Shown here: positions 11,601 through 23,600 of the stretch, one piece after another | Layout of the letters: each line of letters begins with the position of its first letter | Numbering within the stretch: the stretch's first letter is position 1 | NCBI GenBank assembly: GCA_943736015.1 | Contig: OX031071.1 | Span: 38,534,619 to 38,598,618, forward strand | Origin: Tridacna crocea | Lineage: Eukaryota; Mollusca; Bivalvia; Cardiida; Cardiidae | Direction of reading: 5' to 3' | DNA: 64,000 bases | Program-made: the position numbers and the translations under genes | Notes under the pieces: generated by a model | The model's database searches: none | Seen by the model: only the letters and a program-made list of their open reading frames with translations | What the model was told of the DNA's origin: nothing

Positions 11601-14600
11601 GCTACATCTCATTTCATCCCGAATAAGGATATCGTTGTCGTCATAGAATTGCATCATTTACCTGAGGAAGTACATGTAGAGGAATGAGCCGCTAACAAAC
11701 ATGAAGCCGCCATACAGGAAACATGTAATAAACACGCCTGCAAGTCCAGAGCCCTCGGTCCGTAGAAAGTGGTACCAAAGTTTGGCAAAGTCTGCGGTTG
11801 GAGTGATGCTATCATCTTTGTAACGCTGAAAAAAAGTAAATAAATGTTATCCACGTATTTATCTTTATCACAGGGTCCGGACTTTTAAAGACCCGGAGGA
11901 TAGAGACTTTTGAAAACATTGTGGGAAAAGGAGAAAATGCTGATGACTAGCATTTTCTCCTTTTCCCACAATATTTTTCTACCCTCCCCAAAACAAATTT
12001 CTATTTTTAAGTCACATCTATAATGTCATCTGCAAGTGCTTTCAATTTGGACAAGCTAAAGTTTTGCCGTTTGGTAAAGAGTTTATCTTTATAAATTTAT
12101 GACCTTGGAAAAGGAGAAAATGCTGGTCATCAGTATTTTTGCCTTTTCCTACAATGTTTTATACCTTTTTAAACGCAAATTTGAAACTTCAGTAAAACTT
12201 TTTATTGTGTTGTCTGCAAAAGCTTCCAATTTGGTCTAGTCTAAAATTTTGTCATATGGGAAAGGTTTGTACCTGTGTAAGATAAAACAAGAGGGCCATT
12301 GGCCCTGGAACGCTCACCTTAGACTATAGCTTAACCCTTTATCCCATAAGACATTTCTATGGTACCTCTAATTGACCCTAAATAACAGCAAGGATGAAGC
12401 CGTTTCTTATGTGTATATGACACCTTTTGATAGCATTGAAAACATTGTGACAAAAGGTGAAATTGCTCGTCACGAGCAATTTCACCTTTTGTCACAATGT
12501 TTTCCAAAGGCTCCTACAAGCAATGTGTAGAAATGAGTATCTGTGGAGTAAAGGGTTATGAGTGAAATTCAATTCTTTGAACAACTTTGGTGAAGCATCA
12601 ACCAGGGAACATCCCTGCCAAGTTTCATCAAGATTGGCCAAGTGGGTTAGGAGAAGATGTTTAATGGAAATTGTTGACGGAAGCTGGATGACAGACGCCA
12701 GACATAGGGCAATCAAATATCAAAGCTCTACACCTTCCAGTTTCAAAGAAGAATTTTAAATTTTCCTTCTTTGTCCTATGTTTGAACTTGAGGTCCCCGG
12801 GGCTGGGCCAGTTTTGACCAAAGCAGCATCCTTGAAACAAACTTGGTAGAGGTCCACTCAAAGATGCTACATACCAAATATCAAAGCTCTACACCTTCCT
12901 GTTTAAGAGAAAAAGAAATTTAACATTTTCCTTCTTTGTTCCCATGTTCCAACCTATGACCTCCGGGGCAGGGCCAGTTTTGACGCCAGGGACATCATAT
13001 GACCAAACTTGGTAGAGGTCCACTAGAAGATTCTGCATACCAAATATCAAAGCTCTGCAACTTTAAGTTTCAGAGAAGAAGATTTCTAAAGTTTTCCTTC
13101 TTCTTTGCTATGTTCAAACCTGTGACCCCTTTTTTGTTCCTATGCTCAATCTTGTGACCCCAGGGGTGGGGCCAGTTTTGACCCCAGAGGCATGATTTGA
13201 ACAAACTTGGTAGAGATCTACTAGGAGATGCCACATACCAAATATCAAAGCTCTACGCCTTGAAATTTCAGAGGAGAAGATTTTTAAAGTTTTCCTTCTT
13301 TGTTCTTATACTCAAACTTGTGACCCCCGGGGTGAGGTCAGTTTTGACCCCACGGCCATAATTTTAACAACCTAGGAGATGCCAAATACCAAATATCAAG
13401 GCTCTACGCTTTCAATTTTCAGAGGAGAAGATTTTTAACGTTGAATGCACCTATAATTTATCCAGAATCATTTTTCCTTTGTCTACTTTATAATGTTACA
13501 CATGATACAGTTAAACAGTAAGAAAACATGTTTTCCTCTGTTTGACAAGATTCTTGTCATTTAGCCATTGCAGAGGTGTATGGTGAGAGTAACGAACAAC
13601 AACTCAGCTCGGAGATTGGGTACCACTATGTGACAATGAATACAAGGAAGATAATGTAAAAAAGCTATTTACCTCCAAGATACAATCCACAGCAAGAATT
13701 AGGAGAGGGTCAAGCACAGTCATTATCCCATAGGCCATGATAAACTTGCAGGCGAAGCCTGGCACATCATCGAACAGTTTCTGGAATGTCCAGCTGAGAG
13801 CAATCAGAGCCAAAAACATCATCAGTACAAACAGTGGACCCAGAATGACCACCGCTATCTCCTGTTGGCTGGTCAGCAGATTCTGCTGGTAATTTAGCTC
13901 TACTGTGTATGGTAACCAGTTGAACCTAAAATGTATTCATATTAACTAATTACCAAATGACAAAATTTTATGTTTGCAACATGTCCAAATCGAAAGCATT
14001 AATTTCGCAGATGACAAAATAAAAGTGGCTGAAAATTTGAAATTTGTCTTGTGAAGGATAGAAAACATAGTAGGAAAAGGAGAAATGCGCTGGATTTTAA
14101 TGTAAGCTCCTCCAACAAAGGGTTAAAAGCATCAACCCTTTACCACACAATGCCGACTTTTGACATCCCTAGGAAAGGAGCTTTTTGAAAACAATGTGGG
14201 AAAAGAAGAAAATGCTGGTAACCAGCATTTTCTCCTTTTCCCGCAATGTTTTCTACCTTTCATAAAAACAAATTTCAAATTTTAGGTCATTTTTAATTTG
14301 TCGTCTACAAATGCTTTTGATTTGGACAAACCTAAAATTTTGTCATTTGGTAATGAGTTAACTTATTGCTAAATGACAAAATGTCATGCTTGCAACATTA
14401 CCAAATCGAAAGCATTAATTTTGCAGATGACAAAATACAAGTGGCTGAAAATTTTTAATTTGTCACGTAAAGGATAGAAAACATTGTAGGAAAAGGAGAA
14501 ATGCACTGGATTTTAATCAACATTAACCCTTTACCACACAATGCCCACTTTTGACATCCCTAGGAAAGGAGCTTTTTTGAAAACAATGTGGGAAAAGAAG

Positions 14601-17600
14601 AAAATGCTGGTAACCAGCATTTTCTCCTTTTTCCACAATGTTTTCTATCCTTCACAAAACAAATTTCAAATTTTCAGACACTTTTATTTTGTTGTCTACA
14701 AATGCTTTCAATTTGGAAAAGCCAAAAATATTGTCGTTTGGTACAGAGTTAACTCTTTACCAAACAACAAAAATCTTGACTTGTCAAAACGGAAAGCATT
14801 TTGCATATGACAATTCAACTGTGGATCAAAGAAAAGATTTTGCATTTATTAGGGGTGGAAATCATTGTAGAAAAAGATGCTGGTTACCAGCATTTTCTCC
14901 TTTATCCACAATAATTTCAGAAGCCTCCTTTTCTTCAGGCAAAACTCGGGAATGTTATGTAAAGAGTTGAACTAGAACTGTTGCAAAGCAGACAAATATC
15001 TCCATCTAGTACTTGAAGGGACACTTCAGATGTTCAATGTAGTATACTCTCAGTAATTTGTTACCCATAGTACTTTGCTTATATATGGGTACTCTTCACA
15101 CAGATAATGTTGGAGGTATTTAACTCTTTATCACACGAGAAAAATTTAGACTGGTCCAAATTGAAAGCATTTGCAGACGACAAAATAATGGTGTCTAAAA
15201 AATAGAAATTTGTGCTGGGAAGGGTAGAAAACATTGTGGGAAAAGGAGAAAATGCTGGTTACCAGCATTTTCTCCTTTTCCCACAGTGTTTTCAAAAGGC
15301 CTCTTTCTTAAGGGCGTCAAAAGTAAGGAATGTGTGGTAATGGGTTAACTGTTGTCATAGTGAGATGATTTGACAATTCTATATACTCACCCACAGAAGA
15401 GATTTGTTATCAGTGCATATAACCAGCACAATCTAAAAACAGAGATCATTCTCCAAAAGAAAGATCACCAGTGATGTCAACTGTCTCAATATATTTCAAC
15501 ACCCATTCCACGATTTTGGGAACCATTTACAGTTGGAAATGTTGAAAAAATGATGTCATCGGAATGCAAAATATCTATCATTTCCAGAAATTATAACATG
15601 TCAGTAGACTAATTCTAGTTTATTCCCTGCCAACTATGAACCGTCAAAGAAATATATGATATTGAATTTGCGCGGTAGATTTCCTAGTAACGGAGGTTAA
15701 ATATGTAAGAATACTGCGTTGGTTAGCCTCCTATCACTCCAAAGACAATTTATGGACATTCCGCAAAAAGCACTGAAATATACAATCATTTTGCCATATT
15801 TTGAAACACAAAAGCCACTGAAAATATCAAAATTCAGTCAGGGCAGACAGAAATGAAAATATCCGTTTTTGCCAACCAAATGGTTTAAAAAAACGTGCAA
15901 GACTGCATTTCTCACAAAAGACATAATAACATAATAAATTGTCTACCATTACTTTTTCCAGCAAGATATCAGTATAAACTTTCAGGAGTAATACAAAAAC
16001 AGGTGCCAGTTATAGATGTATTTGCATCATATTATGATAAGAGAAGATTACAAAAAGTAACGGAAGTTAACATATGTGTTAACTAGTACACTTTACGTCT
16101 AAGAGAAAGATAATAACTCATTGTTCCAAGTCAGAAATGACACTGAAACAATGTATTATTACATTTGCAACGAAAATAATTGCTTTAGCTATTTATGTTA
16201 CTACCGTCATTGGTGTTTGAATAGTAAAAACTAAAAACATTCTTAGAGAGCCTGGATCTATCACGATTCTTACACAGTGCGATGCAAATTATGCAATGCA
16301 ACATACTGTATCAATGAATGCAGGGATTTGGAATTGCTGAAGCATTGGTTTACTGTCTAAAACCAAACTACAATCAAATATATAGAGATTTTCGGAAATT
16401 CTAGTCAGGTAACGGTAGTTAATTAAATAACGCAAATGTTTACTACTGTGTTTTCAACAACAAAGTTAATAATTATGTCTTATGAAAGATCTTCATTTGT
16501 GGTCATATCTAGACCGCAAAACTAGTGTGTGAAATCCATTTCCACCATCCTTTTTTCTACTGTATAACACTCTTGAAAACACCAAATACAACTGCAAAAA
16601 AGTCCAGATCCTACAAAAATCTCATGAAATTCCGACATTCTTTTTTCTTCTTTTCGCGATATCTTTTCAGTATTTTCTGTATTTCAGCCCTTGATAACGG
16701 CATTCTGTAATGGAATAAACATATATATATTGTATTTCGTTATAAAATCTAGCAAATAAGAACCTGAAGCCGAAGTTAAATTCTAATTAATCTAATTAAC
16801 TTCCGTTACAGGATAAAGATGTAATAGTTCACCCAAACTGTATGTACATACAAGTAGCTTCTTTAAAAAAGAAGCCAGGAGAGGTCGACATCATTTTTTT
16901 CTAATACTTTTTATGCTTTTAATAATCTAGGTACATGTAAAGAAACAAGCAAGACAATAAATGGGTAGTTGAAATCTGTTCAGTTGTAAATACACATTCA
17001 TCAAAGTGGATGGCAAAAGCAGGATTCCGTATTCATCCGTCCTTGTAATTTATGTAAGTCACACGACCTTCTTCCCGCGTTTTAAGATCACATGATTTTT
17101 TCCGCTGTGTTCGTTTCTATTTTTAACGAAATTCTTTTTTCTTTTTCTTCTTTTTGTTAAGATCTAAGATTGTAATACAAAATTAAAATTGTTGGAAAGG
17201 GAATATGCAATTAAATCCTTACAATTTTGTTGAAATTCGTGATATAGAAACGAACCACGTCTATTTCCTATTTCAGTTTTTAGACTTTGATTTCTTTATA
17301 AAATCATGACGAAACAGACTGTGTATCGGAACAATTCCGCTACAAAGATTGGATTTAGACAGCAATTTCTGAGGCAGTCTGCCTTTTAAACTCAACACTG
17401 TTGGAGAGGTCTGATGACCTCTCCAATTAGTACTCAGTCGTATGTTGTGTCAGCAAAACAACTGTTAGCATGTTTCTGTAGTGTTTGTATTGAAGTGGTG
17501 CCTCTGGGCGTAAATATAATACTTTTGGTGATTTCATTTAACTTCCGTTACCTACTCTATGAAAAAGACAATTTACAATACTTTATTTCACGATTTGGCT

Positions 17601-20600
17601 CTTAATCATTGGCTATAGACTTGCATCTATCGCAAACTGTTTCAACATCCTTTATAATGTGAAATACGATGGACTACACTATACTTTTTTGTTTTCATTC
17701 GATATACGTTTAACTTCCGTTACATTTTATTTCTTATATCAGAACCAACAATATTCAGATGACTGTGTACCTGCACACACTTTAAAAGGCTGCACATGAA
17801 CCAAGAAACTACGCATCAATAAATGACGATTCAACTTTGTTCAATAACATAATTATCAGATGCAATATAGGGTAAATCTGGAAGAAAAACACTCACCTTT
17901 GTTTCGATCATGCGGTCACTTCTAAAAACAGCAAAAAAGGAAATATTCTGACTTGTAATCTATGACGCAGACTATACATTGTTGATGTCAATGGTGTACA
18001 TTATGATAACTCAAATCGTAAAAACAATGCGGGGTGTAGCAAAGTATTGATTTTGTAACGGAGGTTAACAATCACGGAAGTTAAAGATTTTGTTTATTCT
18101 GGACACTTTTAGTCAGATTTATGATAATCCTACCAAAGGAAGCGCTTGTGCTGTCTACATGGGACCTTGGCCTGTATAAAAATTCAATCAGGATACGAAT
18201 AAACAATCAGAAATTCTGTTTAAAGTAATCACGGAAGTTAAATAAGATTTTACAAATTTAGCACCCAAGCCATACCTGATGCACTCAATGTTTTTTCTTT
18301 AACTATAACAGGCAAACGTGTTTTCTAAACTTCAGATAACATGTAGAGGTTATTTATGAATTACTCAAGTTTTACAGAAACACATCATTTACTCCATATT
18401 TCACCTCAAACACAGCAGTCACGGAGGTTATAGTAATTTGAGCGACAATCGATAATTGTGCCAGAATTATTCAAAATGTAAGATTTCACAATAAATGACC
18501 ATTAAAACGAAATTTAAAACATATGATCAACGTATGGCATCGATACTCTCTTCCTAGTTTCACAATTGCTTACTGTAATTTACCATTGCTGATAACACCT
18601 GTTTCAGCGACATAGGGAAAAAGCGGTTTTTCGTACATCTAAGGCCATATAATTTCACTGTCAAGGAATCTAAGTATTGTAAATTAGTTTAAATAAATAG
18701 TAGATCATATGCCTTATATAAAACATTGAAAGTGACCGTCTTTAACGAGGCCTGTTATTCGAAATATGACTAAGACAACTGAAAATGCAACTGGTACCCA
18801 AAAAGTTGGAATGACTGTCAAGGTTATCTGCTTTTGTAGTACAGACTGCACTTCTGATAATTAACTCATTACTATACAACAAAAAAAATTAAGGCTTGTC
18901 CAAATTGAAAAGATTTGCAGATGACAAAATAATAGTGACTCTAAATTTGAAATTTGTTTTGTGAAGGGTAGTATTGTGACCTGGGTAAGTGCAGATACAA
19001 GACAAAAGTTATGCCTGGTTGTTCAACTCTACCAAACGACAAAACCTTAGCCTGGTCCAAATTGAAATCATTTGCAGACGACAAAAAAAAGTGTGACTCA
19101 AAAATTGAAATATGTACTGGAAAGGGTAGAAAACATTGTGGGAAAAGGAGAAAATGCTGGTTACCAGCATTTTCACCTTTTCCCACAATGTTTTAGAAAT
19201 CCTAAAGGATTCTTTCTCAGGGTCGTCAAAAGTAAGGACTGTGTTCTTAAAACTTACATGTTGATAGGAATATCAATAGCGCTCAAGAAAATCCACTGTC
19301 CTGGATAATGGACAAATATCCTGAGGAAAAATGCAAGGATCAACATAAACAGCATGCCCCAGAATTCTCTACCACGCCACTGGGATAGTCCGAGTTCGGA
19401 CAAGAACTGGCGGGCAACATACTCCACTCTTTCGTGTCCGTGCTTCTTGACTCGACCCATTTCTGCCAATGGAGGCCTGTAAATATACAAAGGAAGTAAA
19501 AACGACTAAAAAATTCTGAAAAAAGTAGAGTTGTTTGCCAGTCTGTCGTTAGTGTATACATGGATAAATAAAAATATTTTGTGTACAGAAATATTTGCAA
19601 ATTCAAAACACTCTCTATTTGTTGGTATACTTGTTGTAAAATATGCACCCAGAAAAGTTTGCAAATTATTTAAATTCACAAAATGGTAAAAATTCCCACG
19701 TCGCAAAAATTTCCACTTAACTCTTTACCACACAATCCCGACTTTTAACGACCTTGAGAAAAAAACTTTTGAAAACATTGTGGGAAAAGGAGAAAATTTC
19801 TACCCTTCCCAAAACAAATTTCAATGTTTGAGTGACTGTAGCTTTGTCGTCTTCTAATGCTTTCAATTTGGAACAGTCAAAAACTTTGTCGTTTGGTAAA
19901 GGGTTAACCCTTTACCCCATAAGGCATTTCTATGGTATCTCTAACTGACCCTAAATAACAGCAAGGATGAAGCCGTTTTTTATATGTATAGGACACCTTT
20001 TTATAGCATAGAAAACATTGTGACAAAAGGTGAAATTGCTCGTCAGGAGCAATTTCACCTTTTGCCACAATGTTTTCCAAAGGCTCCTACAAGCAATGCG
20101 TAGAAACGAGTATCTATGGAGCAAAGGGTTAAACAGTACAATGCGTAAGTGTAAAAAGCTGGCTTTTTCTCTCACAAAATACAGTCATGTGTGTGCCACT
20201 TTGGTAAAAGGGGGAAAAAACCCATCTCTGTGAAGTAGTAGTGCCAGGCAACACAATTATGGAACCATAAAAATCTATCTTGTCCAACAACCATAAGGCA
20301 GAATGGTCCTTGGATATGCAGAGAATTTACAAATAGTGGAAATCTTCAACACATGTCAGACTGAACCGACTTCTCAGGCTGACCCGACTTTTTGCAGATG
20401 CATTAACCCTTTCCCAAATGACAAATTTTGGACTCTTCCAAACCAAAAGAGTTTGCAGACGACAATTTTAGATTTGGAAAAAATGCCGGAAAGTTTTCAA
20501 AAAGGGTAGACAACACTGTGGGAAAAGGAGAAATTGCTCATATAGAGCAAAAGACTTTTACTGTAGACACGTAAAAACCAGGGCTTGTTTGGGAAAGGGT

Positions 20601-23600
20601 TAAATAGAGGATAATCAACTGGTTATTTTTGATATGAAAAATATCTCACGAGGATGCGTTGTTAGGCGTTGAAAAAATGAGTGCCCAGCACCAGCTTTTT
20701 TAACGCCTTATGACGCATCCAAGTAAGATATTTTTCATAACAAAAATAACCAGAGGATTTTTTCTCTATTTATTATATACCTTATTAACATTATTATTCC
20801 TAATTAGACACAGGAAAGTAGTTGGATTTTCTGGTTGAAATATAGAACTTATAATTAACACTATCTATAAGTGCTTAACCCTTTCCCAAATGACAAATTT
20901 TCGACTCTTCCAAACTCAAAGAGTTTGCAGACGACAATTTCAAATTTGATAAAGATGGCAGAAAGTTCTCCAAATGGGTAGAAAACACTGTGGGAAAAGG
21001 AGAAATTGCTCGTTACCAGCAATTTCTCCTTTTCCCACAGTGTTTTCAAAAGACTTATACTGCAGACACGTAAAAACAAGGGCTTGTTTGGGAAAGGGTT
21101 AATGAAAACTAGAGCTATCACTCAACGTGATCATACCCCCCACCAGCTCCTTGCCACCAAACAGGTCTTTGTCACAGAATGCAGAATGGTTGAGAACAAA
21201 AGTAAGAGTTGAACATGAGTGGCATATTGTCGCAAGATATGCCCGTCTTACCCCAAGTTGTAAAGCTGGGGCATGCACCAGACCAAATTCAAGTATGAAA
21301 AACGACAAAGGGCAATAACTGAAAAATTAAGCAAGCAAGAGTTATGATTCCTGTGCATCCACCCAAAAAATTTCATAACCCTAGCTAGTATAGTTTTGGA
21401 GATACGCTCGAGACAAAATTCAAGTATAAAGGACAACAAAGGACAATAACTCAAAAATTAAGCAAGAGTTATGATTCCTGTGCACTGCACTCCCCCTCCA
21501 TGAGATCTATCCACCCATGAAATTTCATAACCCTAGCTAGTATAGTTTTGGAGATATGCTCCGGACAAAATTCAAGTATGAAAAAGAAATTTGTCCAGAA
21601 TCATCAAAGGGCCATAACTCCATGAAACCTAAATAAACCATAACCAAAATAGGATATGCACATCTCTGCTTTATACTGAGTCTATTTGTGTAGTTTGAAT
21701 CAAATCTGTCCCATAGCTGATGAGAAAAAGAGCGGACAAGAAATTTCATGAAAGGGCCATAACTCAGTGAAAAATCAATGAACCATAACCAACATTTCAT
21801 ATGCACATCTCTGCTTGATACTGAGTTTACCTGTGAAGTTTGAATAAAATTTGTCCAGTAGTTTATGAGAAATAGAGCGGACAAAAAGCTACAGACCGAC
21901 CGACGGATGGACCGACGGACTGACCGACAAGCTGACTGCTATATACCCCCCAAACAGAGTTTTGGGGGGTATAAAAAAGTAGTTCCTAAATTAAGGCAGG
22001 AAGTGAAAGTGAAAGTTGATATCGTCACTAGTGATGATATCAAAATTTATTACACTCTGAAATTCCAGGATTTCACTGCTAGGTATATAATAAGCCCCTT
22101 TTTCACAGAGCATGGTTCAAAAACGACCTGCAACGCACAGAAAGGGGCATTATATATATAGGACATTTCGATGGGTGAGTGCAACACTATCCTAAGTGCC
22201 TATACAAAGTATAGGCACTTAGGATAGTGTTGCACTCACCCATCGAATTATTTTGTGTAAAGTGCCATCTTTACAACCTCATTAAATTTAGTGCTACAGT
22301 AGTTTTGCACAAAACAGAAAATTACATAAAAGCGGAAAGTGTCATTTCCGATTAGCCTACGCAGGCTGATACGAGACGACACTTTGTACAAATGTCCGAA
22401 TGCCCCTTTTCGCGTGCTGCAGGCTGAAATCACTTGATAGAACAAATAGTGGCATAGAATATAAATTCTTGCCACCCTAGCAGGCTAACTGTGATGTTAT
22501 TGCTTTTGAGTAGTACAGTGATCCAGTGGACCAACAACCTGGTACATTAATCTGTTTATTCATATGTATGGTGTTTAACATTGTTTTTAACTCTTTACCA
22601 AACAACAAAGTTTAAAGAGGCATTTGCAGACATTTAAATGTGGCTGAAAACATGAAATTTACTTTGGAAAGGGTAGAAAACATGGTAGGAAAAAGAGAAA
22701 ATGCTGGTTACCAGCATTTTCTCCTTTTCCCACCATGTTTTCTAAAGGGTTCTTTCTCAGGGACATCAAAAGTAGGGATTGTGTGGTAATGGGTTAATGT
22801 TTTACCAAACAATAAAGTTTTAGACTGGTCCAAATTGAAAGCATTTGCAGATGACAAAATAAAAGTGACTGGAAATTTGTTTTGTGAAGGGTAGAAAACA
22901 TTGTGGGAAAAGGAGAAGATACTGGTTACCAGCATTTTCTCCTTTTCCCACCATGTTTTCTAAAGGCTTCTTTCTCAGGGGCATCAAAAGTAGGGATTGT
23001 GTGGTAATGGGTTAACGTTGTTTTTAACTCTTCACCAAACAACAAAGTTTTAGACTGGTCCAAATCGAAGGCATTTACAGATGACATTTAAATGTGGTTG
23101 AAAAAATGAAATTTTCTTTGGAAAGGGTAGAAAACATTGTGGGAAAAGGTGAAAATGCTGGTTACCAGCATTTTCACCTTTTCCCACAATGTTTTCGAAA
23201 GCATTCTTTTTAAAGGTCATAAAACTCCAGATTGTGTGGTAAGGAATTAACTTACTGTACAGAGAAAGTATGTTGCTCCAGCTCCTCTAAATGGGTCAAG
23301 GTCACATTTTTATAGGTCGGCTCTGTTATAGCTGTCTTGGGAAGGATTGTGAAGAGTTTGTCATGGTAGGCATCCATTGGGTTCTTCTCATATTTCTGAA
23401 ATAAATAAAGACATATAGGATCTGACATGAGCGGGCTTTTGAGATAGATTTTACTAAACAAGTCTTGGGAAATGTTAGTAAGCAAGCCTTTGGCGAGCTT
23501 AATAACATTTTTCTCGACGAGTTTAATAAAATCTTATCTCAAATGCCCACAAATGTCAGATTCTTTTTTATCACATAACGATATTTCACAAAATATAGAT

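Noticed and set aside
17400-17426. Hairpin TTGGAGAGGTC / GACCTCTCCAA as a small RNA
   Set aside because: An 11-base stem is too short and isolated to support an RNA gene.
21537-21884. 115-residue open frame on the minus strand
   Set aside because: It lies wholly inside the tandem-unit element 21109-21978 and repeats with its unit.
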